From Cognatundibacterium jejuense (GTDB lineage Bacteria; Pseudomonadota; Gammaproteobacteria; Burkholderiales; Burkholderiaceae_D), in contig NZ_JACOFV010000015.1 in assembly GCF_014284255.1 (NCBI RefSeq), positions 62,001 to 126,000 on the forward strand: 64,000 bases of DNA. The letters are read 5' to 3'. The position numbers and the translations under genes are program-made. This document shows, in pieces, positions 1 to 9,683 of this stretch. The notes under the pieces are model-generated. The model did not search any database, was not told where the DNA came from, and saw only the letters and a list, made by a program, of their open reading frames with translations. Position 1 is the first letter of the stretch, and each line of letters opens with the position of its first letter.

Positions 1-121
1 ATTTCAATATAGATATTTTTGTTAATTAATATTTAAAAATGCTTTTAGAGCTTGAAGTTGAGTGGCGAAGTTGTTCGACGAAAACAGGCCGGCTTGGCAT
101 ACCGAAGTAAGGATAAGGAAA

Positions 122-526
122 ATGAAGCAATCAGGTTTTACGTTAATAGAAGTGATGATCACGGTTGCTATTATCGGCATATTGGCGGCTATCGCCTTAC
201 CAAGCTATAGCCGTTACGTTGCGCGCTCAAAGGTTGCCGATGCGATTGGCAACTTATCTAATGCCAAATCAGGGATGGAGCAGTTCTTCCAGGACAATGG
301 TACCTATCTCAGCGGCGCAAATTGTGGGGCCGGCACGCCAGCATCAACAGATGGATTCGATTTTGGATGTACGGCAACGGCTACCACTTATAGCGTGACA
401 ATGACTGGATCGGGTTCTGTCTCCGCATATAAATACAGCATTGATAATTTCGGTACAAAGGCGACGCTTGCCAGTCCTTTCGGAACCTCAACTACTTGCT
501 GGTTGATTTCCAGTACCAATTGTTAA
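122..526 (+). CDS. pilE: Type IV pilin, PilE-like
   Basis: Type IV pilin or major-type pseudopilin, the subunit of an extracellular pilus assembled from the inner membrane. The N-terminus has a short basic leader, then the prepilin peptidase site G|FTLIEV with Glu at mature +5 and the hydrophobic helix [17 protein letters not shown]. The tail is Gly/Ser/Thr-rich with a C-terminal Cys pair ([11 protein letters not shown]) that could form the D-region disulfide. The ATG at 122 was chosen because it gives a 6-residue leader and has an AAGGATAAGGAAA-type ribosome site. A GTG at 62 in frame would give an implausibly long leader. It is the first gene of the minor pilin cluster, 16 bp ahead of fimT. 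It could instead be a minor pilin; the pilE assignment rests on similarity to PilE/ComP-type pilins. Confidence 0.85.
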   Translation: MKQSGFTLIEVMITVAIIGILAAIALPSYSRYVARSKVADAIGNLSNAKSGMEQFFQDNGTYLSGANCGAGTPASTDGFDFGCTATATTYSVTMTGSGSVSAYKYSIDNFGTKATLASPFGTSTTCWLISSTNC

Positions 527-542
527 TTCAAATGGAGTCGCG

Positions 543-1052
543 ATGACGTCGAAACAACAAGGCATGACCTTAATAGAGTTGCTTATCGTATTAGTGATCA
601 CTGGTATTCTCTTGATGGGTGTCATCAGTACCGGCAAAAATTATATGACCAATGCCAAGGTACGATCGACTTCTGAAGAGCTGCGCGAGGGCCTGCTCTA
701 CGCACGCGCGCAAGCAATTACACGCAATACGGTGATTAATTTCAGTGCAACTGCGAATGGTAGCTGGCAAGTGATTACACCTGCAAAAGTTGTGATTCAA
801 TCCCGATCAACGAATGTCGCTACTGTCAATGTGAATGGCGCGGATGCCAACGGTACGCCGCGAATGAGCACATCGTTCAGCGGTTCAGGGCGACCTGGTA
901 CACCAGTGATTTTTGATATCACACCACAGTCGGTCAGTTGCAGCGGCACGAATGGTGGTAGTGCCAATTGTTTACGTGTTCAGGTAGACAACGGTGGGCA
1001 GGTAAAAATTTGCAATCCCGGTGCAGCAAGTGCTCCGTATGCTTGTGCTTAA
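543..1052 (+). CDS. fimT: GspH/FimT-family minor pseudopilin
   Basis: Minor pseudopilin of the GspH/FimT/FimU family, thought to sit in the priming complex that initiates pilus assembly. Visible features are the leader MTSKQQ, the cleavage motif G|MTLIELLIVLVITGILL with Glu+5, and a region of about 140 residues typical of the GspH fold ('EELREGLLYARAQAITRN' resembles the conserved segment after the helix). The C-terminus carries a Cys pair (VSCSG...NCLRV...ICNPG). It lies between the pilin and pilV in a tight same-strand series. Family membership is clear; whether it is called fimT or fimU cannot be settled from sequence alone. Confidence 0.85.
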   Translation: MTSKQQGMTLIELLIVLVITGILLMGVISTGKNYMTNAKVRSTSEELREGLLYARAQAITRNTVINFSATANGSWQVITPAKVVIQSRSTNVATVNVNGADANGTPRMSTSFSGSGRPGTPVIFDITPQSVSCSGTNGGSANCLRVQVDNGGQVKICNPGAASAPYACA

Positions 1053-1068
1053 TCGACAAGTTAGACAA

Positions 1069-1518
1069 ATGATGAAACTTCATAGAAAAGATCAGCAAGG
1101 CGGCTCAGTTCTGCTAGAAGGTCTGATCGCAATTTGTATTTTTTCTTTCGGTATGCTGGGTCTGGTCGCTTACCAATCAAATATGGTGGCGCAAAGTACG
1201 CAAACATCGTATCGATTAAATGCCAGTATGCTGGTGAATAGCTTGCTTGGTGCAGCTGACGCCGATGCTGCCAATTATTCATGTTACACCTATCCGTCAC
1301 AAGCGGTGGCTGGCGCGAACTGTACGGTTGGAACGGCCTATGTCAATAACTGGGTCACGACAGTGAAGAAAATGCCTGGTGCAGCAACGACGACGCCAAC
1401 TGCCGCTTTAGATGCGAGTGGTAATTTAACAGTGACCGTTTCCTGGAAATTACCCAGCGAGAAGGCAAGTGCACTACCTCATCAATTAGTGTCAATAGCG
1501 CGTCCTGCTGGTACTTGA
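1069..1518 (+). CDS. pilV: Type IV pilus minor pilin PilV
   Basis: PilV-type minor pilin. After a basic leader (MMKLHRKDQQGG) comes the prepilin-like segment GSVLLEGLIAICIFSFGMLGLVAYQ, with the Glu at +5 and the 'GLxAYQ' continuation typical of PilV. The remainder (about 120 residues) is variable with two Cys (YSCYTYP, ANCTV). Two adjacent ATG codons (1069 and 1072) are possible starts. An upstream GTG at 1021 would overlap fimT and is less likely. The gene follows fimT by 16 bp and is followed by an unusually long gap (about 200 bp) before pilW. It is somewhat short for the family (about 150 aa). Confidence 0.8.
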   Translation: MMKLHRKDQQGGSVLLEGLIAICIFSFGMLGLVAYQSNMVAQSTQTSYRLNASMLVNSLLGAADADAANYSCYTYPSQAVAGANCTVGTAYVNNWVTTVKKMPGAATTTPTAALDASGNLTVTVSWKLPSEKASALPHQLVSIARPAGT

Positions 1519-1720
1519 ACTTCTGCCACATCAACGCTGTGGGTTTCTTATGGTTAATCAGATGTGAATTCACTATGCGTAGCCATATGAGTTGCCACAT
1601 TTAGTGGCCTGAAACAATTCGATCTTCTGGCCTCGATGAGGTGAGGATACAAGGATACTCAACGCTGACGAAGACGCGGGCAATAGAATGGGTATCTTGT
1701 TTGGAAATAACGGAAATGTC

Positions 1721-2818
1721 ATGAAAAATTGTATCAGACCTAAGCGAATACAGAACGTGTTTCAAATGAAGAGTAAAAAAGAGAATCAAATTGGGAAAGC
1801 GCAGAGCGGTTTTTCTATGATTGAACTATTGGTCGGTGTATTGATTTCAATGCTAGTGGTATTAGCGGTAGCTGGTACGGCACAGTTTCTTGAAGTTCAA
1901 AAGCGTATCACCGTTGGTAAAAACAGTACGTTAGAAACGCTAGCGATTACGACCAATACTCTTGAAGAAGATATTCGCATGGCGGGTTTTGGCTTATCTA
2001 GTTGTCCTGTCACGCATGTGGTCAGTTCCAACGACACAGAAGATCTGACGCGTGCCGTGACCATCACAGCTGGTGCCAATAACAAGAGTTCTGATACATT
2101 GCAGCTCGTGTATGGCGATTCGCAATTTGGCATCTCAAAGTCGTTTTTAACTGCAATGACTACCACCACTTTCAATGTGAATTATGCGGGGCAGTTGACA
2201 AAGGGAAGTTTAGCGTTGATATCTGATGGCATATCGTGTGATGTGTATTTTGTGAACGCGGCTCCGGCGCAAAATTCGGCTGGCAATAGTTATACCGTTA
2301 CGTATGGAAGCGACAAAGATGCCTATGGGAATAGCTGGACGGACGCGACGATACGTAAAGCTGGCGCAACGGTGCTCGGATTTAACGGCATTAAAAATCT
2401 GACTTACAGTTTAAATGGTACATCGTTGCAAGTGGTTGATGCGGTGGCAGGGACACCAGCCACGTTGGTCTCAGACAATATTGTCATGGTGCGATTTTAT
2501 TACGGTTTAGTGGACGGTAGCTTTGTGTCTGCTGATAAAAATAATAATGCTGGAACCGACTATAGCCCGGCTGGTTTAACGGCAACGCCTGCTAATCTGA
2601 AAAACATCAAATCAATCCGGATGTTCATCGTGGCTCGCAGCCCCGTTTTGAATAAAACAGATAGCAACAATAATTGTACAACTACCACCACTGCACCAGT
2701 GTCATGGACTGGTGGACCGACAATTGATTTGAGTAGTACTAACAATTGGGGGTGCTACCGCTACAGCACCAGTGATCTGATTGTGCCTCTGAAGAACGTT
2801 CTTTTGTCTGCAACTTAG
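1721..2818 (+). CDS. pilW: Type IV pilus assembly protein PilW
   Basis: PilW-like minor pilin/assembly protein. The prepilin motif G|FSMIELLVGVLISMLVVLAVAG with Glu+5 is followed by 'LEEDIRMAGFGLSSC', a conserved PilW signature, and a large mixed domain ending in a segment about archaic bacterial D/E positions (LKNIKSIRMFIVARSP). The start is uncertain: ATG 1721 has a GGAAA ribosome-site-like sequence, ATG 1766 gives a more ordinary 15-residue leader, and ATG 1688 gives a very long one. The gene is followed directly by pilX, with 2 bp between stop and start, implying translational coupling. PilW works with PilV, PilX and PilY1 in the tip or priming complex. Confidence 0.85.
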   Translation: MKNCIRPKRIQNVFQMKSKKENQIGKAQSGFSMIELLVGVLISMLVVLAVAGTAQFLEVQKRITVGKNSTLETLAITTNTLEEDIRMAGFGLSSCPVTHVVSSNDTEDLTRAVTITAGANNKSSDTLQLVYGDSQFGISKSFLTAMTTTTFNVNYAGQLTKGSLALISDGISCDVYFVNAAPAQNSAGNSYTVTYGSDKDAYGNSWTDATIRKAGATVLGFNGIKNLTYSLNGTSLQVVDAVAGTPATLVSDNIVMVRFYYGLVDGSFVSADKNNNAGTDYSPAGLTATPANLKNIKSIRMFIVARSPVLNKTDSNNNCTTTTTAPVSWTGGPTIDLSSTNNWGCYRYSTSDLIVPLKNVLLSAT

Positions 2819-2820
2819 CA

Positions 2821-3414
2821 ATGAAATCTATGATAACTAAAGCGAAGCAACAAGGTAGCTCTCTGATATTGGCACTGATCGTTTTGGCAGTACTACTGGT
2901 CGGCGCCATCGCCATGTTCAGAAATGCCGATGTGTCATCCATGATCGCTGGCAATCTGGCGTTTCGTGATGTGTCCGTCAGAGCATCCGATGTGGCAATT
3001 AAGAACGCCACCGACTATTTAACGAATACCCTGACGTCTGCTAGTTTCAATACTGATGCTGCGCCCGCTTATTATGCGACGCAACGTGCTGTGACAGGAG
3101 ATGGCATTCCTTGTTCACTTGCTTTGGGTGGTACTTGTACCGCTTCAACGATGAATTGGGGTACGGCAGTTACCGTTGGAACAGCACAAGTATTTACCGT
3201 CATCGACAGGCTGTGTAACGCTTCACCCAGCGCCGATCCTTCTTTAAATTGCCTCATTGATCAACAGGCGATCAGCGACTCTAGCAAGGTTGGTAACTCC
3301 TTAACCTCGACAACGATTTCAACCACCTCAATTTACTACCGCGTTACCGTTAAAGTACTGGGTGCAAGTAATACCGAGAGCTATGTCCAGGTCGTCATAC
3401 CTAAACAAATTTAA
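2821..3414 (+). CDS. pilX: Type IV pilus assembly protein PilX
   Basis: PilX-type minor pilin. The N-terminus (MKSMITKAKQQG|SSLILALIVLAVLLVGAIAMFRN) has the prepilin cleavage glycine but lacks Glu at +5, which is usual for PilX-like proteins with their Ala/Ser-rich start. The following 'SSMIAGNLAFRDVSVRASDVAIKNA' resembles the PilX N-terminal region consensus (multiple Ala helix before the globular domain). Four Cys in the globular part could give two disulfides. It is 2 bp downstream of pilW and 32 bp upstream of pilY1. Its family role is minor pilin in the PilY1-containing tip complex. Confidence 0.85.
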   Translation: MKSMITKAKQQGSSLILALIVLAVLLVGAIAMFRNADVSSMIAGNLAFRDVSVRASDVAIKNATDYLTNTLTSASFNTDAAPAYYATQRAVTGDGIPCSLALGGTCTASTMNWGTAVTVGTAQVFTVIDRLCNASPSADPSLNCLIDQQAISDSSKVGNSLTSTTISTTSIYYRVTVKVLGASNTESYVQVVIPKQI

Positions 3415-3446
3415 GTAAATTTAAAAATCCTGAACCGAAGAGACTA

Positions 3447-6400
3447 ATGAAAACTCACTACCTCATTGCGACTTTGTCGTTCGCATTTTTACAAGTGGCT
3501 GCCATAGCTGCAACGCCGACTACCGATATTGCGCCAGGCCCTTTGGATGCTAGTTTAAAAGTTAATCCGAATGTAATTTTGTTGATTGACGATTCTGGGT
3601 CGATGTTGTGGACGAATATTCCTGATAGTTCCGCACAGGATAATATTGATCCATCTTTGAGTCCGCAGGGAGTTTTTAACTCGCAGTCTGATGCTGATAG
3701 TGGTAATGCTACGGACTACAATCCCGTTTCATTGCAAAGTAATTATTACAATGCGTTGTACTACAATCCCAAAGTAACCTATACCCCATGGGTCAAAAAA
3801 TCAGCAACTAAAACAACCTATCCAAATGCTGATTACACCCATTTGATCTCCAACTGGGTTGCGACTGGATCGCTTGTGAGCAGTGGCATTTTATCGAGTG
3901 GCTCAACTTACGTAGTGAACTATAGTTGTAATCCAAATGCTTATAAAACGACCTATGATTTTGACACTGGCAAAGTATTCGCCAACAAATCAACATGTCT
4001 AAGTAAAAGTGGTAAAAAACAATATACGTTAGCCGCAGCCTACTCGGTTCAAGCAGGTCAATCCTGGCAAAAAATGATTCCGCAATCTTCAGCGGCTTAT
4101 TGGAATTTGGTCCCATCAGGTACCTGTACTCCGAGTAATTGGTCGTTGGATAGTTCTAGTTTGCCGGATCAGGGTGTTACTTGTGTCAATGCTCAAGTAT
4201 GTACTTCAACATCAGCATGTAATGCTGCGACTCCTAAGGGAGCGTTGATGCAGCAGGTCACTATTGCACCTAACGATATCACTAATTTACAAAATTTCGC
4301 AAACTGGGAGCAGTATGCTAGTACACATATTTTATTAGCTGCATATGCGATGAGTAACGTGCTGCCCAAATTAAAGGGCATTAATATGGGGATAAGTTTC
4401 ATGAATCCTCCGGTTGACAGTCAAAGCAATAAGGCAACCGCTCAAAGATACGGGATGCAATATGCAGCAAATGCAATCACTAACAGCGTTACGGCAGGAA
4501 TGGATTCAAGTGTCACTTTAGTGACAGATAAGTATGATTCTTCATACTGGGCGAGTTCAGGCAAGATGTTTAATCTGTCAATTGCTTCCGATACGGATGC
4601 TTTGTTAGATATTATTTATAATGTATTGCCTTACAACGGCACACCGACCCAAGCTGCGTTACAAAGAACTGGTGCTTTGTATCAAGATAGCCAGCTCCCG
4701 CTTACTTTAAATCAATACAACTCTGGTAACGCGATTTATACGCCATCAAATTTGAACGGCATTATTCAATATGCATGTCAAAAAAATGCCGTATTTGTTG
4801 TAACGGATGGATTTGCGAACTCCACAAATTTACCCGATGCTATTACCTATGCCAAGACCGCAGGTGATCAGAACGCACCGTTTGCAACATCCTATTCCCA
4901 GAGCTTGGCGGATATAGCACTTGCTTACTATGATTTGAATTTGCGACCTGATTTGCCTGCTGGTTTGGTGCCAGTCGATACGTTTACGACTGGTGGTGGT
5001 GCTGATAAGAACACCAACCTGCACATGAATACCTATGGTTTAACCTTAGGTGCGAAGGGAAAGCAATTTGGCCAACCTTCGTTCGCAGCACAACAAGCTG
5101 ATCCCTATAATCAGATTACATCTACTTCTTTCTGGACTGATCCAACCACGTCATCTGCATTAAATACGCCAATAGAGATTGATGATTTATGGCATGCAAC
5201 GATCAATAGTCGTGGTCTGATGTTTACCGCATCTAATACAAATAACATGGTGACCTCAATCCAAAATGCGATGAACGACATCGTATTACGTGCCGGGTCC
5301 CAATCTGCTATTGCCGTTGCAAACGTTAACATGACATCGACCAATAACTTTGCCTATGTGGCGACGTATAACGCAGGTGGTTGGTTTGGTGACGTGCAAC
5401 AGTACACCTTAAATCAAACGGATGGTACAGTGACCGGTGGATCGAACTGGAGTGCACGTAACCAATTGCAAGCGCTCACAAAACCTGCGACGACACGCTA
5501 TATTGTGACGTCCAAAGGCACAGCAAACAGTGGCATGGCGTTTTCTTCGGCCAATACGATAAGTATAGATCCACGCCTGACTACCGATATGGTGGCCTAT
5601 TTGCGTGGTGATCAAACCAGTGAAGCGAGCGGACAATATCGTCAGCGACAATATTTGTTTGGTGACGCAGTGAATGCTTCGCCTTTGGTTATTAGTTTAG
5701 GTACCGGTTCGTCAGCGACGACAACAGTTTATCAGGCTGCCAATGACGGCATGTTACATGCGATTGACAGTACAACCGGTAATGAACTTTGGTCGTATAT
5801 TCCTTATGCAGTACTGCCAAAAATTGCTGATCTGGCTTCTCCTACGTACTCGCATGAATTTTTAGTGGATGGGACCCCGGTGGCAGCTGCTGTAGGTACT
5901 AAAACAATACTGGTCGGTGGTATAGGTAGCGGTGGTACAGGTTTTTATGCACTCGATATCAGCAATCCGAAAGCGGCGTCCGAATCGGATGCTGCCAGCA
6001 AAGCATTATGGGAATTCCCAACTGCGGCATCCGATATCAAAAATATGGGCACTTCCAGCAGTAAGCCCAGTGTAATTATGACAGCTGCATTAGGTCAGGT
6101 GGTAATGGTCGCCAGTGGTTATAACAACGATGCGAATGGCACTGGCGGGGATGGCAAAGGGCATATCTGGTTCCTCGATCCATTGACCGGTGCGGTGAAG
6201 CAAGAGGTGGTGACCCCTGCTGTGAGCGGAATGGGCACGCTGGGCTTTGCGACACCATCGGCCTATGCAGCCAATCCTAAAGTGAGTGTTACTGCAACCG
6301 CTGTGTATGTGGGTGATCAGCTAGGGAATGTCTGGAAATTTGATATTAGTGATTCAAAGGCGTCTTCTTCGTGGGCAGCAAGCCGTGTAGCGACCGTGGG

Positions 6401-7121
6401 TTGTGTCAGTGGATGTACGATAGGGGGTGTTTCGTATCCGGCAGGTCACCCCCAACCGATTACTAGTGCCCCAGAATTGAGCACCTACGTGCAAGATGCA
6501 AGTAATGCGTATCCAATTATTTATGTTGGTACAGGGCGACTCTTAGGTTTGTCCGATTTAACGGATACGTCCCAGCAAAGTTTTTATGCAATTAAAGACA
6601 GTGGCAAGTCTGTCTCGAAGATGGATCGCTCTTCGAGTCAATGGATCGGTAAGACCGTCACAACAGTTGGTGGAAATGCTGCCGCTGCAACGACCTCCAG
6701 TACTATCTCTGATCCTACTGGAACGATATTTAGTTTTGCTAATAATGATGCCTGGTATCTGGATTATCCAGTAGGTGGTGAACGTAGTATTGGTGATCCG
6801 GCATTTGCTTTGGGACAAATTACATTTACGACGAACGTATTGTCATCCAATTTGTGCTCTTCTTCGAGCTTCAGCTATATCCTGAGCAATACCGGTCAAC
6901 AAGTCTCACCTTCGCAAACGCAAGGTGTAACCACATATGGCCGTAGTTATATCGGTAACTTTACCGTATCTAGCCCCGTCATTGTCCGATTGACTTCAGG
7001 TAAGGTTATTTCTGAATTCAATCAAAATGGACAAATTGTACCGATGGTATTTTCGTCAGCGAACTCTGTTCCTCGAGTGACATCATGGAAAGAAATTATT
7101 CGCAAATTTAGCTTTTTTTAA
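3447..7121 (+). CDS. pilY1: PilY1/PilC-type pilus tip adhesin
   Basis: Large exported pilus-biogenesis factor and adhesin of 1224 aa. A Sec signal peptide (residues 1-22, ending AIAATP) is followed by a von Willebrand A-like start with the metal-site motif DDSGSM (D48, S50, S52). The C-terminal half (from about residue 735) is the PilY1 beta-propeller, recognised by 'GDAVNASPLVISLG', 'ANDGMLHAID', 'GNELWSYIPYAVLPKI' and 'GDQLGNVWKFDIS'. It is the last gene of the pilin operon and is followed by a strong terminator. The propeller strand before GDQLGNVWKFD lacks the usual D-x-N-x-D-G-x-x-D calcium loop (see findings). Known roles of the family are pilus extension, adhesion and surface sensing. 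Confidence 0.9.
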   Translation: MKTHYLIATLSFAFLQVAAIAATPTTDIAPGPLDASLKVNPNVILLIDDSGSMLWTNIPDSSAQDNIDPSLSPQGVFNSQSDADSGNATDYNPVSLQSNYYNALYYNPKVTYTPWVKKSATKTTYPNADYTHLISNWVATGSLVSSGILSSGSTYVVNYSCNPNAYKTTYDFDTGKVFANKSTCLSKSGKKQYTLAAAYSVQAGQSWQKMIPQSSAAYWNLVPSGTCTPSNWSLDSSSLPDQGVTCVNAQVCTSTSACNAATPKGALMQQVTIAPNDITNLQNFANWEQYASTHILLAAYAMSNVLPKLKGINMGISFMNPPVDSQSNKATAQRYGMQYAANAITNSVTAGMDSSVTLVTDKYDSSYWASSGKMFNLSIASDTDALLDIIYNVLPYNGTPTQAALQRTGALYQDSQLPLTLNQYNSGNAIYTPSNLNGIIQYACQKNAVFVVTDGFANSTNLPDAITYAKTAGDQNAPFATSYSQSLADIALAYYDLNLRPDLPAGLVPVDTFTTGGGADKNTNLHMNTYGLTLGAKGKQFGQPSFAAQQADPYNQITSTSFWTDPTTSSALNTPIEIDDLWHATINSRGLMFTASNTNNMVTSIQNAMNDIVLRAGSQSAIAVANVNMTSTNNFAYVATYNAGGWFGDVQQYTLNQTDGTVTGGSNWSARNQLQALTKPATTRYIVTSKGTANSGMAFSSANTISIDPRLTTDMVAYLRGDQTSEASGQYRQRQYLFGDAVNASPLVISLGTGSSATTTVYQAANDGMLHAIDSTTGNELWSYIPYAVLPKIADLASPTYSHEFLVDGTPVAAAVGTKTILVGGIGSGGTGFYALDISNPKAASESDAASKALWEFPTAASDIKNMGTSSSKPSVIMTAALGQVVMVASGYNNDANGTGGDGKGHIWFLDPLTGAVKQEVVTPAVSGMGTLGFATPSAYAANPKVSVTATAVYVGDQLGNVWKFDISDSKASSSWAASRVATVGCVSGCTIGGVSYPAGHPQPITSAPELSTYVQDASNAYPIIYVGTGRLLGLSDLTDTSQQSFYAIKDSGKSVSKMDRSSSQWIGKTVTTVGGNAAAATTSSTISDPTGTIFSFANNDAWYLDYPVGGERSIGDPAFALGQITFTTNVLSSNLCSSSSFSYILSNTGQQVSPSQTQGVTTYGRSYIGNFTVSSPVIVRLTSGKVISEFNQNGQIVPMVFSSANSVPRVTSWKEIIRKFSFF

Positions 7122-7143
7122 GGCTAAATTAATCAATCTCCTG

Positions 7144-7174
7144 AAAAGCGCCAACTTATTTGGCGCTTTTTTTT
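7144..7174 (+). terminator. Rho-independent terminator after pilY1
   Basis: Perfect 11-bp stem (AAAAGCGCCAA / TTGGCGCTTTT) with a 5-nt loop CTTAT followed by a run of T. It sits 22 bp after the pilY1 stop and closes the pilus operon. Confidence 0.9.
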
Positions 7175-7331
7175 ATCGAACGTACAAATTTCTTATGCCC
7201 AGGCGATTCTTGAAAAAACGCTTGTATAGAATGGAGCATCTCAGAGTATCCTAAAATAGCGAATATATTAAATCTTGGTGACCGTGCACTGTTCGAGTTT
7301 TAGCGACATATAAATAATAAACATCATCTCT

Positions 7332-8204
7332 ATGAAACAGAATCTACATCTACTCGTTATTGATCCACAAAACGATTTCTGTGATTTGCCACAAGCCTAT
7401 CTCGGTTACGATTCACAAAAAAAAGAAAAACTTTTTCCGGCATTGGCGGTACCAGGTGCTCATGCCGACATGCAAAGAGTGGCACAGTTGATCAAACTGG
7501 GCGGTGCAGGTTTATCGGCGATCAGCGTGACACTGGATTCGCATCATCACTATGACATCGCCCATCCATGTTTTTGGATAAAAAAAGATCAGCAACCTGT
7601 TTTCCCGTTCACAGTCATTTCTGCGGCAGCGGTACGCAAAGAGGATTATTTGCCGCGTGATCGTACTGGACTACCCAGGGTGTTAGCCTATCTTGATGCG
7701 TTGGAAAAAAATGGACGTTATCAATTGATGGTCTGGCCAGTACACTGCGAAATCGGAAGTTGGGGACACAATATTCATCCTGATGTGCGTCACGCCTATA
7801 ATGCCTGGGAAGAAGCGTATTGCAAGATTGTGCAAAAGATTTATAAGGGGAGTAATCCGTGGACTGAGCACTATTCGGCCATCATGGCGGAAGTGCCAGA
7901 AGAAAATGACCCACACACGCAGTTAAATCAGCGTTTGATACAAACCATTAATGAGGCAGATACTGTTTACATTGCTGGAGAAGCAAGCAGTCACTGCGTA
8001 AAAGCAACGACTGAGCATCTTATCGAACACGTTGAGCCTGCCGCATTGTCTAAGTTGGTCCTTTTAACGGATTGTATGAGTCCAGTGAGTGGTTTCGAGG
8101 CAATGCACGAACAGTTTATTCAAAATGCATTGGCGCGTGGTTTGCAAATTGCGAATGCCGGCGATGTATTGCCGGCATTGATCGCCAATAGTCAAAGCAG
8201 ATAG
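7332..8204 (+). CDS. Cysteine hydrolase, probable nicotinamidase
   Basis: Isochorismatase-like cysteine hydrolase of 290 aa. The catalytic Asp is in VIDPQNDF (D11), a metal-ligand-like segment is 'TLDSHHHYDIAHPCFW', and the nucleophile Cys is in 'YIAGEASSHCVKATTEHL', matching the nicotinamidase pattern G-x-A-x-x-x-C-V-x-x-T. The next gene, 81 bp downstream on the same strand, is pncB, so conversion of nicotinamide to nicotinate ahead of PncB is the natural reading. The protein is longer than the E. coli enzyme (about 213 aa), with insertions around residues 60-130, so substrate specificity is inferred from context. Confidence 0.75.
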   Translation: MKQNLHLLVIDPQNDFCDLPQAYLGYDSQKKEKLFPALAVPGAHADMQRVAQLIKLGGAGLSAISVTLDSHHHYDIAHPCFWIKKDQQPVFPFTVISAAAVRKEDYLPRDRTGLPRVLAYLDALEKNGRYQLMVWPVHCEIGSWGHNIHPDVRHAYNAWEEAYCKIVQKIYKGSNPWTEHYSAIMAEVPEENDPHTQLNQRLIQTINEADTVYIAGEASSHCVKATTEHLIEHVEPAALSKLVLLTDCMSPVSGFEAMHEQFIQNALARGLQIANAGDVLPALIANSQSR

Positions 8205-8285
8205 TTAGGAACACCCGCACAAAAGAATGGCGTCTGGTGCGTTATCAGCCCCAATTTGTGTTTGTCCTATTAAGAAGAAAAAATC

Positions 8286-9476
8286 ATGAAACCTGTTGTT
8301 CGCAGCCTGCTAGAAACCGATCTCTACAAATTTACGATGTGGCAGGCTTTGCTTCACAAGCATCCTGATGCGCATACTGAATACGCATTTGTATGCCGTA
8401 ATGAGCCAGCGTATCCACTGGCTGAATTGCATGCAGACGTGGAGCGGGAAATTGATCATCTCTGTTCTTTACGCTTTACCGAAGATGAACTTGATTATCT
8501 GCGCTCCTTACGTTTTATCAAAAGTGATTTCACTGACTTTCTGACGGTATTTTACTTTCAAAGAAAATTCATCAAAGTCACGACAAATGGCAAGGATTTA
8601 GAAATTGTTGCAACCGGCCCGCAAGTCCATGTGATGGGCTTCGAGATCTTTGTACTTCATATTGTTAACGAATTGTATTTCCGTCGTTTGCAAAAGCCGA
8701 ACACGATGGATGAAGCGCGTCTGCGGCTGGGAAAAAAAATCGACGATTTACGTGCGTTTGCAAAAGAAGCGCCCCGCGCGCATCCATTTGAATTTTCCGA
8801 TTTTGGCTTACGCCGTCGTTTTTCTGGTGATTGGCAAGATGAAGTTGTTCAAACCCTTGCGCGTGAAGTGCCGCAATTTTTTAAAGGTACTTCCAACGTT
8901 TACCTCGCCAAAAAATTTAAAATCATTCCTATCGGTACCATGGCGCATGAATACCTGCAATCTTACCAGGCGTTCGGCGTACGTTTGCGCGACTTCCAAA
9001 AAGCAGCCTTAGAAGATTGGGTGCAAGAATACCGTGGTGATCTGGGTATCGCATTGACAGATGTTGTTGGCATGGACGCCTTTCTGGCCGATTTTGATTT
9101 GTACTTTGCGAAACTCTTCGATGGCTTACGTCACGATTCTGGCGATCCGGTAGTCTGGGGTGAAAAGGCACTCGCTCATTACGCAAAAATGCGTATCGAT
9201 GCGCATACCAAACGGCTGGTGTTTTCAGATGGTCTGGATTTGGATACGGCATTTTCCCTCTACCGCCACTTTGCTGATCGCACCATGCCAGCATTTGGCA
9301 TCGGCACCAATTTAACGAATGACACAGGAATTACGCCACTCAATATCGTCATGAAATTGATGTCCTGCAACGGACAGTCTGTGGCTAAGTTATCTGATTC
9401 TGCAGGCAAGACCTTGTGCACAGATGAGACCTTTCTGGCCTATTTGCGGCAAATTTTTAATCATCCTGTCGTTTAA
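8286..9476 (+). CDS. pncB: Nicotinate phosphoribosyltransferase
   Basis: Cytosolic enzyme of NAD salvage that makes nicotinate mononucleotide from nicotinate and PRPP with ATP. Length (396 aa) and motifs match the family: N-terminal '[17 protein letters not shown]', the phosphorylatable His region '[18 protein letters not shown]', '[22 protein letters not shown]', '[12 protein letters not shown]' and '[10 protein letters not shown]'. An AAGAAGAAAAAATC ribosome site precedes the ATG. It is paired with the nicotinamidase-like gene upstream, giving a two-step nicotinamide-to-NaMN route. No terminator was recognised in the 200 bp behind it. Confidence 0.97.
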   Translation: MKPVVRSLLETDLYKFTMWQALLHKHPDAHTEYAFVCRNEPAYPLAELHADVEREIDHLCSLRFTEDELDYLRSLRFIKSDFTDFLTVFYFQRKFIKVTTNGKDLEIVATGPQVHVMGFEIFVLHIVNELYFRRLQKPNTMDEARLRLGKKIDDLRAFAKEAPRAHPFEFSDFGLRRRFSGDWQDEVVQTLAREVPQFFKGTSNVYLAKKFKIIPIGTMAHEYLQSYQAFGVRLRDFQKAALEDWVQEYRGDLGIALTDVVGMDAFLADFDLYFAKLFDGLRHDSGDPVVWGEKALAHYAKMRIDAHTKRLVFSDGLDLDTAFSLYRHFADRTMPAFGIGTNLTNDTGITPLNIVMKLMSCNGQSVAKLSDSAGKTLCTDETFLAYLRQIFNHPVV

Positions 9477-9683
9477 GAGACGTAAAATCAGCTTCGCTTC
9501 AATTGTCTCTGCATGCAATTACGACATAAAGATGACACTAAAAAAGCTGCGAGATGTTGTGATGGTTTCAGTCCGTTTTTAATTGTTCTGAAAGTCACGG
9601 ATGACATCGATGTAGCAGGTAAGACTCTGAACAAAACAGACATAATAATTTTTTGAAATTTTGCTCTTTACATAAGGTGTGAT

